From JACCXG01 sp963785755 (lineage in GTDB: Bacteria > Acidobacteriota > Vicinamibacteria > Vicinamibacterales > 2-12-FULL-66-21), in contig CAWAXG010000013.1 in assembly GCA_963785755.1 (NCBI GenBank), forward strand, positions 744,001 through 808,000: a stretch of DNA of 64,000 nt. The letters run 5' to 3'. The translations under genes and the position numbers were made by a program. The notes under the pieces were generated by a model. The model did no database searches and was not told the DNA's origin. It saw only the letters and a list, made by a program, of their open reading frames with translations. Position 1 is the first letter of the stretch, and each line of letters opens with the position of its first letter. Of this stretch, positions 25,163 through 37,145 are shown in pieces.

Positions 25163-25816
25163 ATGTTTGCAGTCATCTTCGACTTCGACGGCACGATCGT
25201 GGACAGCGAAAGCGCCGAGTATCAATCGCACCGCCGTTACTTCGCCGAGTACGGCGTCCATCTCACGGAAGAAGAATGGTGCACGGGAATCGGAATCGTG
25301 CAGGCGAAGACGCACTGGTGGGAATGGCTGTGCGCCCGGGCGGCCGCGCCGCCGCCGTTCGAGCACTTCCGCGAGAAGACGCGCACCTACTTCCATGAAC
25401 ACGTGCGCATGGAGCCGATGCCCGGCATCGCCGCGCTCGTCGGGTCGCTCGTCGCCGCCAAGATTCCCCGCGCGATCGCGTCCGCGGCGTCGTCCACCTG
25501 GGTGATGCGCGCGCTCGCCGATCTCGAGCTCGCGCCGCTGTTCGATGCGATCGTGACGGCGGACCAGGTGCTGTACCCGAAGCCCGCACCCGACGTCTAT
25601 CTCGAAGCGGCGCGACGGCTCGGCATGGCGCCGCCGCGATGCGTCGCCATTGAAGACTCGGGACCGGGCCTCGCCTCGGCCCGTGCGGCAGGGATGCGGA
25701 CCGTCGCGATCCCGCACCGCCTCAACCGGCAGACCCACGACTTCGCCGCGGCAGACGTGCACCGCCGCTCGGCCGCGGAGCTGACGCTCGAACAGTTGCG
25801 CCAGCTCGCCGGGTAA
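25163..25816 (+). CDS. HAD-superfamily phosphatase (beta-phosphoglucomutase/phosphatase-like)
   Basis: 217 residues. HAD motif I is DFDGTIVDSE (Asp7, Asp9), motif II lies in AIASAASS (Ser about 115), motif III is the Lys of YPKPAPDVY and motif IV is EDSGPGLASARAAGM. A four-helix cap (about 18-80) places it in subclass IA with beta-phosphoglucomutase-like phosphatases. The substrate is probably a small phosphorylated sugar or metabolite. The ATG follows closely on a TAATTC that could be a -10, so a very short leader is possible. Confidence 0.88.
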   Translation: MFAVIFDFDGTIVDSESAEYQSHRRYFAEYGVHLTEEEWCTGIGIVQAKTHWWEWLCARAAAPPPFEHFREKTRTYFHEHVRMEPMPGIAALVGSLVAAKIPRAIASAASSTWVMRALADLELAPLFDAIVTADQVLYPKPAPDVYLEAARRLGMAPPRCVAIEDSGPGLASARAAGMRTVAIPHRLNRQTHDFAAADVHRRSAAELTLEQLRQLAG

Positions 25817-25826
25817 GCAACCGCAA

Positions 25827-26762
25827 TCAGCGCTTCTTGTCGTCGAGATTCTGCGTCAGGTCGTCGGCGGTGATCCGGTCCTCGACACCACGCGCCGGCA
25901 CGTCGACTTTGGCGATCCAGAGCAGCGCGTTCAGCATGATCCTGCGCTGATTCGGATCGCCCCAGTTGGCGTGCGTGTGCCCGCCAGTGAAGCCGAATCC
26001 GCGGCCGCCGTCCGGGCGTTCGGTCACCCACATCATCGTCTCGGCTTTGCCGCTGTCGGCGACGATGTGATCGTAGGGACCCCTGGGGGAGACGTAGGGA
26101 CCCTTGCGAACCTCGTCGCTTGGCGTGGCCACGAGGATCGGGGTGATCCGGGCCTTCACGCCCGCGTCCGGTGACCACCGCATGTTGAAGTACCACTCAT
26201 CGTGCGTGGCGAACGGACCGACGCCGCGGGTCACGGGATGCGTCGGCAGCTTGTCGAACGCCGGTTTCCACATCGGGTTGACCGACCACTTGGTTTCGTA
26301 GAATCCGCCGATCATCCGGTGCATCGCGTCGCCAGGCTCGCCGGTCGGGACTTCCACACCATAGTGGGCGAAGCCCAGCCCGACGCCTTTGGCCGCGAGT
26401 CCCTCGACGATCTTCAGATGGTCGCCCTGGAGGGCGGGATGACCCTTGCCACCGTCGGCGTAGATCAGCACCGCGTCGGCATTGTCGAACGCCGAGTTGT
26501 CGTCCACGCGAGCCCCGTCCACCATCTTCGCCGGCCAGCCGAGGTCGTAGACCTGCACGGTGACGCCTGGAATCGACGACATCGCCTTCTGGAACAGCAG
26601 ACAGCCTGCGCGGAATTCGTGCATGCCGGCCGGATGGCTCGGCTTTCCGGCGATCAGCACAATCCGCTTGTCGGCGCCGCGGACGGGAAGGGTTGCGAGC
26701 ATCACCGCGCCGGCCATCGTGATCCAGGCGGCGTGGCGAAGGAGTGATGAGGGTGTCTTCAT
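25827..26762 (-). CDS. ThuA-like domain protein, exported
   Basis: 311 residues. Signal peptide (about 1-29, ending RGA), then a ThuA (trehalose-utilisation) domain with a class I glutamine-amidotransferase-like fold: RIVLIAGKPSHPAGMHEF, ADAVLIYADGGKGHPALQG, GVGLGFAHYGVEVP, THPVTRGVGPFATHDEWYFNM and GFTGGHTHANWGDPNQRRIMLNALLWIA. This longer version with the HDEWYFNMR segment is widespread in Planctomycetota, Verrucomicrobiota and Acidobacteriota and is linked to sugar catabolism, but no reaction is established. The next gene upstream on the same strand is the TIM-barrel isomerase (91-bp gap). Confidence 0.87.
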   Translation of the reverse strand: MKTPSSLLRHAAWITMAGAVMLATLPVRGADKRIVLIAGKPSHPAGMHEFRAGCLLFQKAMSSIPGVTVQVYDLGWPAKMVDGARVDDNSAFDNADAVLIYADGGKGHPALQGDHLKIVEGLAAKGVGLGFAHYGVEVPTGEPGDAMHRMIGGFYETKWSVNPMWKPAFDKLPTHPVTRGVGPFATHDEWYFNMRWSPDAGVKARITPILVATPSDEVRKGPYVSPRGPYDHIVADSGKAETMMWVTERPDGGRGFGFTGGHTHANWGDPNQRRIMLNALLWIAKVDVPARGVEDRITADDLTQNLDDKKR

Positions 26763-26853
26763 GCTGGCATCCTACCGCTATCCGCGCCGTTTTGCGCGGG
26801 TCAGCGATTGCGGCCACGCCGCCATCGGGTCAAGCGACCCCCAACAGCGCCGA

Positions 26854-27717
26854 CTACACGTCGCACAGCACGACCGCTTCACGCAGCGAGGTGAGCGGCT
26901 CGCGCACCGGGATGAACTCGTGCGCGAAGTAGCCTTGGAATCCCATGTCGACGATCGCGGACGCGACCGTGCGCCACTGGATCTCCTGCGTGTCGTCGAG
27001 CTCGTGACGGCCGGGGACGCCGCCGGTGTGGAAATGCGCGAAGTACTCGCGGTTGTCGCGGATCGTGCGGATCAGATCACCTTCCATGATCTGCATGTGG
27101 TAGATGTCGTAGAGCAGCTTGACCCGGGGCGAGCCGACCGCTTTCATCACCCCCACGCCGAACGCCGACTTGTCCCCGTGATAGTCCTTGTGATCGACCT
27201 TGCTGTTCAGCAGCTCGAGGCAGATCGTCACGCCGTGGTCTTCCGCGACCTTCTTGATGCGATTGAGGCCCTCGACGCAGTTCGCGGCCGCCTCTTCGTC
27301 CGGCATGCCGCGGCGGTTCCCGAAGAACGAGATCAGGTTCGGCACCTTGTGCGCCGCCGCAATCGGAATCGCGCGCTCCAGACTCGCGACGATCTTGTCG
27401 TGGTTCGCCTTGACGTTGAACCCGTCGGCGATGCTGCCCCCGGCGCCCGAGCCCATCGAACAGGTGAGACCGAATTCGGCCGCGATCGGCCACTCCTTTT
27501 CGGTCAGCAAATCAACGGCGGTGAGCCCCATGTCGGCCACCCCCTTGAAGAAATCGCGAATCGGGATCTTCGCGTAGCACCAGCGGCACACGGACTGGCG
27601 CAGGCGCCCATTGACGATGACGCGCTGCTGCGGCGCGAGTGCGGCGCCCGGCGCCGGCGCCACCAGCATCGCCGCGGTCCCAGCCAATGCTTCCCGTCGC
27701 GTGATGTGTCGTGCCAT
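26854..27717 (-). CDS. Tat-exported hydroxypyruvate isomerase-like TIM-barrel protein
   Basis: 287 residues. The N-terminus ITRREALAGTAAMLVA is a twin-arginine signal. The rest is an AP-endonuclease-2-type TIM barrel as in Hyi: SVCRWCYAKIPIRDF, AVDLLTEKEWPIAAEFGL, ICLELLNSKVDHKDY (metal-ligand Glu), LLYDIYHMQIMEGDLI (Asp/His ligands), FAHFHTGGVPGRHEL and GYFAHEFIPVREP. It would interconvert hydroxypyruvate and tartronate semialdehyde, or isomerise/epimerise a related sugar, after export to the periplasm. Export of this fold is common in Acidobacteriota and Planctomycetota. It is probably expressed together with the ThuA gene downstream. Confidence 0.87.
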   Translation of the reverse strand: MARHITRREALAGTAAMLVAPAPGAALAPQQRVIVNGRLRQSVCRWCYAKIPIRDFFKGVADMGLTAVDLLTEKEWPIAAEFGLTCSMGSGAGGSIADGFNVKANHDKIVASLERAIPIAAAHKVPNLISFFGNRRGMPDEEAAANCVEGLNRIKKVAEDHGVTICLELLNSKVDHKDYHGDKSAFGVGVMKAVGSPRVKLLYDIYHMQIMEGDLIRTIRDNREYFAHFHTGGVPGRHELDDTQEIQWRTVASAIVDMGFQGYFAHEFIPVREPLTSLREAVVLCDV

Positions 27718-27760
27718 AGCCCCGGGAGGCTAACACAAACGGGACGTCAGAATCCTTGAA

Positions 27761-27841
27761 CGGGACTGGGGACTCCCTGATCCCTGATAATCCCGGATCC
27801 CGAGACAAGCCCAAGTCCCGAGTCCCGAGTCCCCAGTCCCG
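27761..27841. repeat. GGGACTC heptad element with perfect 15-bp inverted arms
   Basis: CGGGACTGGGGACTC at 27761-27775 pairs perfectly with GAGTCCCCAGTCCCG at 27827-27841. The interior holds further AGTCCCG heptads and CTGATCC/GATCCCG words. The right arm lies directly in the -35 region of the kinase promoter, 8 nt before its TATAAT. Confidence 0.85.
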
Positions 27842-27848
27842 AGTCTCG

Positions 27849-27854
27849 TATAAT
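27849..27854 (+). promoter_or_regulatory. -10 hexamer, leaderless start of kinase gene
   Basis: A perfect TATAAT ends 8 nt before the GTG start codon at 27863, so the mRNA should begin at or within 2 nt of the start codon. No ribosome-binding site exists. The -35 position falls within the GGGACTC repeat. Confidence 0.6.
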
Positions 27855-27862
27855 CCGCGCCG

Positions 27863-30583
27863 GTGACTTGTCCGTCCTGTGGGCATGCGGCGATCGCGTC
27901 CGCGCGGTTCTGTTCCACCTGCGGCTTCGAGTTGCTCGGCTCGGACGCGGCGACGATGGAGGCGGTGCCGGGGAGTCGGGGAACCAGTGCGGGCGCGTCG
28001 GCGGTGCGCGAGGTCGGCAGCTCGGCGGCGAGCTCGTTTCCGTCGACACCAGCCGATGGCCGCTTTGCGCCCGGCACGGTCCTCGACCGCCGCTACCGCA
28101 TCATCGGCCTCCTCGGCCGCGGCGGCATGGGCGAAGTCTATCGAGCCGACGACCTCGTGCTCGGCCAGCCGGTCGCGCTGAAGTTCCTGCCCGACGAAAT
28201 CGCCGCGCGTCCGGAGCGCATCGCCGGGTTCCGCGCCGAGGTCAGTGTCGCGCGCACGATCTCTCATCCCAACGTCTGCCGCGTCTATGACATCGGCGAG
28301 TTCGAGGGGCACCCGTTCATCTCGATGGAATACATCGATGGCGAGCACCTCAGCTCGCTGCTGCGCCGGATCGGCCGCCTTCCTTACGACACCGGCGTGG
28401 ACATGGCGCGACAGCTCTGTGCCGGTCTCGCGGCGGCGCACGACAAAGGGGTGCTGCATCGAGATCTGAAGCCGGCCAACGTCATGATCGATGGCCGCGG
28501 CAAGGTCAGGCTCCTGGATTTCGGGCTTGCCGCGATCATCGAGGACTCCGCGTCGCAGGCGCTCGCGGGCACACCCGCTTACATGGCGCCCGAGCTGTTC
28601 GATCGGCAGCCATCGACGATCCAGTCGGACATCTACGCGCTCGGCCTGGTGCTCTACGAGATGTTCGCGGGCCGGCCCGCGTTTCGGGCCGCAACCGTCG
28701 GAGACATGGCCCGTCTCCATCACGAGTCGATTCCGACGAGTCTCTCCAGGATCCTGTCGGACGCCGATCCCGTCGTCGAGCGCGTCATCCAGCGATGCCT
28801 CGCCAAACGTCCCGACGAGCGGCCGAGCGCCGCGCTCGCCGTCGCCGCTGCGCTTCCGGGCGGCGATCCACTCGCGGCCGCGCTCGCCGCCGGCGAGACG
28901 CCATCGCCCGCGCTGGTAGCGGCGGCCGGAGGCATCGGCGCCATCCAGCCGCCGATCGGGTTGGCGTGTGTCGCTGGAATCCTGGCCGGACTGATCGCGG
29001 TCGTGCTGTTGAGCGCCCGCACGCAGGCGGTCCGTTACGCCCCGTTCGACAAGCCGCCAGCCGTGCTTGCCGATCAGGCCGCCTCGATGGTGCGGCGCCT
29101 GGGATATCCCGACGCGCCGGCGGATACCGCCTTCGGCTTCACGACCACCGACTACATCACGTATCTCAAGGAGCACGACCCATCGCCGTCACGATGGGAA
29201 AACCTCCGCGCCGGCCAACCACCGGGTTTCACGTTCTGGTATCGCGAAAGCCCGCAGCAGCTGACCACCGACCGGTTCTTCCTCGGCGGCCGGGTGACCG
29301 CGCAGGAGCCACCGGTTCGCGTGCCGGGGATGGTGACGGTGATGCTCGATCTGCGCGGGCGCCTGCACCAGCTTCTTGCCAATCCGCCACGGATCGACCC
29401 GGACACTCCGACCGGGCCGACCGACTGGTCGGCGCTGTTTCGCGAAGCCGGTCTCGACCTCGCAGCGTTCACTCCAGCCCCGCCACTGTGGACGCCGCCG
29501 GCGTATGCCGATAGCCGCGCCGCGTGGCACGGCGTCTACCCCGATCGTCGCGACGTGGAGATTCATGTCGAAGCGGCGTCAGTCCTCGGCCGTCCCGTCT
29601 ACTTCCAGATTTACGAACCATGGAGCGAGAAAACGCTCCTGCCGCGGCCGGATGCGCGCGGCATCATGGTCAGCCGCATCCTGATGTTCGGGGCCGTCTG
29701 CCTAGTCGCGATCGGCGCACTGCTGCTGGTACGGCGTAACTTCCGGCTGGGCCGGGTCGATCATGCCGGCGCGTTCCGGCTGGGGATGACGCTGTTCCTG
29801 CTGCATGCCGTCGCGACGCTGCTCGGCGCGCACCTGAGTCCCGACCTCCTGGTCATCGCGCCGCTGCTGGCAATCGCCATCGCCCGCGGCCTGCTGATTG
29901 GCGCGCTCGCCTGGATGTCGTATGTGGCCATCGAGCCGGACTTGCGCCGCCGCTCGCCACACATGCTGATCTCGTGGAGCCGTGTCCTGACTGGCCGGAC
30001 CAACGACCCGCTCGTCTGGCGCGACGTCCTCGTGGGTATCGCCGCCGGGGTCGGCGTGAGCCTGCTGACCCAGGTGGCCTATATCGCTCCGGTGTGGTTC
30101 GGCGGGGCGCCGGATACCGCCCTGCCGTTCACCGGCGGCCCTCCCATGTCCGTCGTGCAGCTGCTGGCGACCCTGCTTCAATCGCCGGCGACCGCCGTGC
30201 TCATCGCGACGTCGTTCGTGCTCCTCGTCTTTCTGCTCAACCTGCTGTTGCGCAGGCGGTGGCTCGTCGCCACGGTACTCTTCGCGTTCATGCTGACGCT
30301 CGAGGCCGCGAACGAAGGCCTCGGCATCTCGCTCCTGTTCAATATGGCGCCGCTGCTGGTCATCACCATCGTCGTCGTCCGTTTCGGATTGCTGACGTTC
30401 GTGGTGCTGAACATCGTGACGCCACTGCTCGACCACGTGCCGCTGACATTCGCCCCGTCGGCGTGGTATTCCGGCGCCTCGTGGACCATTCTGGCGATCA
30501 GCGCGGCCGTGGCGATGTACGCCTACAAGGTGGCGGCGGCCGGTCGATCCGCATTCGCGGGGGCCTGGGTGAAGACTGAGTGA
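27863..30583 (+). CDS. Membrane Ser/Thr protein kinase with N-terminal zinc ribbon
   Basis: 906 residues from a GTG. A zinc ribbon (CPSCG at 3-7, CSTCG at 17-21) precedes a full Hanks-type kinase: P-loop GRGGMGEVY (85-93), catalytic HRDLKPAN (199-206), DFGLA, and the activation segment AGTPAYMAPE. The C-terminal half has a membrane helix (about 375-395), a roughly 200-residue extracytoplasmic domain and about eight more membrane segments from residue 595 on. This layout is seen in acidobacterial kinases with unknown stimuli. GTG is chosen because the zinc ribbon starts immediately after it. The following peptidase gene lies 16 nt downstream with its own ribosome-binding site and is likely co-transcribed. 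Confidence 0.92.
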   Translation: MTCPSCGHAAIASARFCSTCGFELLGSDAATMEAVPGSRGTSAGASAVREVGSSAASSFPSTPADGRFAPGTVLDRRYRIIGLLGRGGMGEVYRADDLVLGQPVALKFLPDEIAARPERIAGFRAEVSVARTISHPNVCRVYDIGEFEGHPFISMEYIDGEHLSSLLRRIGRLPYDTGVDMARQLCAGLAAAHDKGVLHRDLKPANVMIDGRGKVRLLDFGLAAIIEDSASQALAGTPAYMAPELFDRQPSTIQSDIYALGLVLYEMFAGRPAFRAATVGDMARLHHESIPTSLSRILSDADPVVERVIQRCLAKRPDERPSAALAVAAALPGGDPLAAALAAGETPSPALVAAAGGIGAIQPPIGLACVAGILAGLIAVVLLSARTQAVRYAPFDKPPAVLADQAASMVRRLGYPDAPADTAFGFTTTDYITYLKEHDPSPSRWENLRAGQPPGFTFWYRESPQQLTTDRFFLGGRVTAQEPPVRVPGMVTVMLDLRGRLHQLLANPPRIDPDTPTGPTDWSALFREAGLDLAAFTPAPPLWTPPAYADSRAAWHGVYPDRRDVEIHVEAASVLGRPVYFQIYEPWSEKTLLPRPDARGIMVSRILMFGAVCLVAIGALLLVRRNFRLGRVDHAGAFRLGMTLFLLHAVATLLGAHLSPDLLVIAPLLAIAIARGLLIGALAWMSYVAIEPDLRRRSPHMLISWSRVLTGRTNDPLVWRDVLVGIAAGVGVSLLTQVAYIAPVWFGGAPDTALPFTGGPPMSVVQLLATLLQSPATAVLIATSFVLLVFLLNLLLRRRWLVATVLFAFMLTLEAANEGLGISLLFNMAPLLVITIVVVRFGLLTFVVLNIVTPLLDHVPLTFAPSAWYSGASWTILAISAAVAMYAYKVAAAGRSAFAGAWVKTE

Positions 30584-30599
30584 GACAGGAAAAGGACCG

Positions 30600-33226
<2,627 letters not shown>

Positions 33227-33249
33227 GCTGTGGAATGCTGGAGCGGAAA

Positions 33250-33290
33250 GAAGAAGGAAGGATGAACTCCTTCCTTCTTCCTGTCCTTTT
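33250..33290. terminator. Bidirectional hairpin terminator
   Basis: A perfect 13-bp stem, GAAGAAGGAAGGA (33250-33262) and its complement (33268-33280), with a 5-nt loop, lies between the convergent peptidase and TonB receptor 2 genes. TTTT at 33287-33290 follows on the plus strand. The stem is A/G on one side only, unlike the GC-rich hairpins elsewhere. Confidence 0.75.
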
Positions 33291-36200
33291 ACCAGCCCAG
33301 ACGCAGGCCGAGCCGCAGCTGGCGCTCGCCGAAGGCGCCGGTGACTTCCGTATAGCCGCCCAAGCTCCGGATGCTGCCGTCCGGATTCAGTTGCATGCTG
33401 CTCACGTTTCCACCCGGATTGTTGAAATGGTCCGTGTTCAGCGCATTGAAGGCTTCGAATCGGAACTGAACGTTCGTGGTCTTGTGCAGCGTGAACTGCC
33501 GGAAGATCCCGACGTCCCAGTTCGCGTAGCCCGGCCCGCGCACCGCACCGAACGGCGCCGTCCCGAAGCGTGCTTCGGTCACGGGCTTGAACGCGAACGG
33601 ATCGAGGTACGAGACGCCGCGTCCGAGGCCACCAAGAATTTCCACATCCTCCTTCACCTGGTCGGCGCGCTGCGTGTTTCCTGGCGCGTTGAGGGACGTC
33701 CCGCTCGCGGTCACGTTGAACGGCGTGCCACTCGTGAAGCTCAGGATGTTGTTCACCTGCCAGCCCCCGACGATCGCGGCCACCACCCCACCGCCGTTCA
33801 GCCATCGGCGCCCGGGTCCGAATGGCAGCTCCGTCAGGTTCGTGATCTGCAGGTTGTGCGTCCGGTCGAACGGACTCAGTGCCCAGTTCAGGTAGTAGAA
33901 CTCAGGGATCTGGATACTTGGCGTGTTGTCGCTGTCGGGAGCACCGGCCTGGCCCATTGACTTCGACAGCGTGTAATTGACACCAAGCTGGATTCCATTG
34001 GCGAAACGGCGATCGAGACGCGCCTGCAGCGCGTCGTAGTGTGTGTCACCGATATTGGTGACGATGAGCGTGTCCGCAGTGCGTCCCCAGCGCTGCCGCA
34101 GCTGACGTCCCGCTTCACCTCCGCCAATGGGTGTCCAATTGAGCTGCACGTTCCCGAGCTGATCGATCTGCCGCGTGCCCACGTAGGCGGCCTCTCCCAC
34201 GAAGCCCCACTTGAGTTCCTTCTGGACCGCGACGTTGAACGACTGGATGTACCCGCGATTGAAATCCGTTGGCAGCGTGAATGCCGTCACCTGGGGCGGG
34301 ATCGAAATGATCCCGTTGCCGAGGTCAGGATTTGGTATCGGCGGAACACCGTCAGCCGTGCGGCCCGCCCACATCAAATTGCTTGGCGTCGCCGCCGGCA
34401 CGACCAGGTTCAACAGGACCGGGTGGTTCGTTCGCATCGGTCGCGCCAGCGAATATGGATCGTTCGTAATGCCGAAGCCTCCGCGCACGACCATGGTCGG
34501 CGTAATCCGGAACGTCGCCCCGAACCTCGGCGCGAAGAGTCCCTTCTCGACACTGATGCCGAGATCCGTCGGCACCGAGCCGACGCCACCGATTTCCATC
34601 ATGTTGGTCTCGGGGTTGTAGCGCTCGAGCCCACGACCCGACCGCGCCGGCACAGGGAAGTATTCGTATCGGGTGCCGAAACTGAATGTCAGCCGGTTCG
34701 AGACCTGCCATTGATCGCGAACGTAGAAGCTGTAACTCCGCATGCGTGTCGTGTAGGGCGCCTCCACGAGGTTCAGGCGCCCGAGCTGGTCGGGGTATCC
34801 GAGCAGGAACGACGCCCAGGAGTTGTACATGTTGCCGCCTGGGCCTCCGCTGGTGAGTGTCGGGCCGCCGCGGTACCGGAACCCCCCGCGCGCACCAAAG
34901 TTGTCCCCTCCGCTGAGCTCCGGCTGAACGTGGTTCAGGGCCTGGAAGTAGATGTCGGTGCCGAACCGGACATTGTGCGTCCCCTTCGCCCAGGTCACGT
35001 TCACCACGGTCTGATATTGATCGTCGTCACGGGTGTACGGCATGTAGAGCTCTGTGATGCCGGGTGACTGGTAGGTGTCGAAATTGAAGACCGGCATCCC
35101 GCCCTCGAATGCGCGTGGCCCGTTCAGGCCCGGAATGCCGAACAGGTCCATGCCCTTGTTCTGTCCGATGTCCGAGTGCGCCACATCGGTGTACATGCGC
35201 ACGTATCCGAAATGCGCGTCAGCCACGAGCCCCTGAGAAAAGACGTAGGTGCCGCCTGCCGAGAAGTTCGCCGTATACCCCTGGCCCGTTCCGGGATTGC
35301 CGCCGGCGATCGGGACACCCTGCAGAACGTCTCCATACACCGCCTCGTTGAACGTCCAGAAATCCAGGTGGCTGTAGCGACCGAAGATGTTCAGCTTCTC
35401 CGTGGCATTCCAATTCACCTTGGAGTCGAACGTCCAGCGGTTGAACTCGAAGGGCGCCTGCGCGAAGTAATTGTTCGTTTCCCCCGGCAGATTTGGCAAC
35501 GGCAACAGACCGCTGATCTTCTTCGCGGTTGCGTCGATGCGATTCTGCGGAATGATGTTGCCAGCAAACGCTGTGCGGCCGACGCCGTTCACGCCCGTCT
35601 CCGGGTCGTAGATCGGGTTCGCGGCAACGGACAGATTTCCGTTCCGGACAGCCTCTGTAGGAACGGATATCGTCCGCGTGGCGAGCTGCTTGTCGCGCGT
35701 ACCTTCGTAGCTGCCGAAAAAGAACACCTTGTTCCGGCGAATCGGGCCGCCGAGGGTTGCGCCGTACTGATGGTAAGACCAATCGCCTTTCGACGCCCCG
35801 GGCGGCGCGAAATGGTTGAGTTCCCTCATCTGCTCGTTGTTGTAGTACTCGAACCCCGAGCCCCTGAGGTCATTCGTTCCGCTCCTGATCTGAACGTTGA
35901 TGGCCGAACCGCCGGCAAGCCCCTGCTCCGCATCGAAGCTGTTCGTGACAACGTTGACCGCCTCGAGTGACTCGAGCGCAGGCACGTAGGCGGCCACGTG
36001 CGGCAGCCAGATGTTCGTCGTGCTCACGCCGTCAATTCGCGTGTTGTTCGAGCTGCGGCTCGCGCCGTTCACGTTGAACACCAGGGCGCGCGAGGGATTC
36101 GACGGAATCGAGTGCGCGTCGGCAGGAGGCGTGAACCCGGGAAGCGTCTTGAAGAGCTGCTGATAATTGCGGCCGATGGGCACCGGCAGCTCCGTAAGCT

Positions 36201-36642
36201 GCTTCGAGCTCAGTTCCGATCGCACCTCCGCTCGGTCGGTCTGCAGGATGGGCGACTCGGCCGAGACGCTCACGGTTTCCGTGACCTGGCCGACCTCGAG
36301 CTTGGCATCCACGCGCGCGACCGAATTGAGCGTCACGGGAACACCCGGATGCGCGAACGAGCGGAATCCGTTCATCGTGACGTTAATCGTGTACGTCCCC
36401 GATGGCACGGCTGTGAACTGATACGCCCCCGCCGCATCCGTGACGAGCTCGCGCTTGAGCTTCGTCTCAGTCTGCTCGATCGTGACCGTCGCCCCCGGTA
36501 CTCCCGCGCCGGTGGAATCGGTCACGTTACCGACGATCGATCCGTAAAGGACCTGGGCATCGGCGGACGCGATGCCGATGATGAACGTCAAGAGAACCAC
36601 GGAAGCCAGAGCACACAGACGACGCTGGGGAATCGGCGCCAT
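33289..36642 (-). CDS. TonB-dependent receptor 2, Oar-like, intact
   Basis: 1117 residues from the ATG at 36642 after GAGGAGAG. Signal peptide (1-30, ending ADA), carboxypeptidase-regulatory-like domain (LYGSIVGNVTDSTGAGVPGA, about 31-115), plug with NVNGASRSSNNTRIDGVS, and a long barrel ending RLGLRLGW. It is a close paralogue of receptor 3 (47394-50772); the plug segments around TTNIWLPHVAAYVPALESL are nearly identical, which implies a recent duplication. It has a near-consensus promoter at 36725-36753. It would import a large ligand with TonB; the ligand is unknown. It is the only one of the three receptors without a frameshift. Confidence 0.93.
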   Translation of the reverse strand: MAPIPQRRLCALASVVLLTFIIGIASADAQVLYGSIVGNVTDSTGAGVPGATVTIEQTETKLKRELVTDAAGAYQFTAVPSGTYTINVTMNGFRSFAHPGVPVTLNSVARVDAKLEVGQVTETVSVSAESPILQTDRAEVRSELSSKQLTELPVPIGRNYQQLFKTLPGFTPPADAHSIPSNPSRALVFNVNGASRSSNNTRIDGVSTTNIWLPHVAAYVPALESLEAVNVVTNSFDAEQGLAGGSAINVQIRSGTNDLRGSGFEYYNNEQMRELNHFAPPGASKGDWSYHQYGATLGGPIRRNKVFFFGSYEGTRDKQLATRTISVPTEAVRNGNLSVAANPIYDPETGVNGVGRTAFAGNIIPQNRIDATAKKISGLLPLPNLPGETNNYFAQAPFEFNRWTFDSKVNWNATEKLNIFGRYSHLDFWTFNEAVYGDVLQGVPIAGGNPGTGQGYTANFSAGGTYVFSQGLVADAHFGYVRMYTDVAHSDIGQNKGMDLFGIPGLNGPRAFEGGMPVFNFDTYQSPGITELYMPYTRDDDQYQTVVNVTWAKGTHNVRFGTDIYFQALNHVQPELSGGDNFGARGGFRYRGGPTLTSGGPGGNMYNSWASFLLGYPDQLGRLNLVEAPYTTRMRSYSFYVRDQWQVSNRLTFSFGTRYEYFPVPARSGRGLERYNPETNMMEIGGVGSVPTDLGISVEKGLFAPRFGATFRITPTMVVRGGFGITNDPYSLARPMRTNHPVLLNLVVPAATPSNLMWAGRTADGVPPIPNPDLGNGIISIPPQVTAFTLPTDFNRGYIQSFNVAVQKELKWGFVGEAAYVGTRQIDQLGNVQLNWTPIGGGEAGRQLRQRWGRTADTLIVTNIGDTHYDALQARLDRRFANGIQLGVNYTLSKSMGQAGAPDSDNTPSIQIPEFYYLNWALSPFDRTHNLQITNLTELPFGPGRRWLNGGGVVAAIVGGWQVNNILSFTSGTPFNVTASGTSLNAPGNTQRADQVKEDVEILGGLGRGVSYLDPFAFKPVTEARFGTAPFGAVRGPGYANWDVGIFRQFTLHKTTNVQFRFEAFNALNTDHFNNPGGNVSSMQLNPDGSIRSLGGYTEVTGAFGERQLRLGLRLGW

Positions 36643-36724
36643 TTCGCTCTCCTCGAAATAACCGGTGAACACGGGGTCGGAAACCACCTGACGGCCTGGA
36701 TCAGGTCGACCCGGGATGACCGCT

Positions 36725-36753
36725 AACCTACGGGGTAGATAAGGGGATGTCAA
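36725..36753 (-). promoter_or_regulatory. Sigma70-type promoter of TonB receptor 2
   Basis: Minus strand: TTGACA (36748-36753), 17-nt spacer, TAGGTT (36725-36730), giving a leader of about 75 nt. The same arrangement (TTGACA, N17, TAGGGT) precedes the paralogous receptor 3. Confidence 0.72.
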
Positions 36754-37124
36754 GCGAAAGCGCAGGCTCGACGCTACGCTGCTGAGCAAACTACTTGCTC
36801 GGCCGACCGCGCGTGAAGCCGCGGAATTGCGGCGCATGTGTGTTCTGAGGTACGCAATTTCTTGTAACCTTCCGGACTGACTGGTACGAGCTCGTTGACA
36901 CTGAACGAGGAGTCCCTTCAGGCTGGCAAGCCGAAGCTCTGGAGCTGGACGATGCTGCGGGAAGGTCCGCCTTCGCCCCTTCGGGGCTACGGCGCGACAG
37001 ACCTCGCGTGGCTTGCCGAGCCGAAGCTCACGCTTCGCCGTTTGCTCGCGTGAGCGAAGGCTGGTGGAAGAGTGGGATTCGAATCGGGGGAGTCGAGACA
37101 CCAGCGGCTGCGCAGTCCGTGCAC
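36754..37124. other. Intergenic region with dispersed-repeat fragments
   Basis: Between the divergent receptor 2 and the kinase. It contains GTCCGCCTTCGCCCCTTCGG with GGGCTACGGCG (about 36968-36995) and CGAAGCTCACGCTTCGC (about 37021-37038), members of the CCGCCTTCGC...GCTACGGCG dispersed-repeat type also present at 44740-44893. No protein-like open frame is seen. Confidence 0.45.
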
Positions 37125-37130
37125 TACAAT
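37125..37130 (+). promoter_or_regulatory. -10 hexamer for kinase gene, near-leaderless
   Basis: TACAAT ends 15 nt before the ATG at 37146, which leaves a leader of about 8 nt and no Shine-Dalgarno sequence. The same style is seen at the kinase gene at 27863. Confidence 0.5.
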
Positions 37131-37145
37131 GCCGCAAAATCGGTC

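Noticed and set aside
37062..37083. A segment whose complement resembles a tRNA 3' end (TTCGAATCCCACTCTTCCACCA, 22 nt in the inverse strand including TTCGAATC and a final CCA)
   Set aside because: The T-stem has no partner, the acceptor is one nucleotide short and no other tRNA arm is present. It could be an attachment-site remnant, but nothing else supports an integrated element here.
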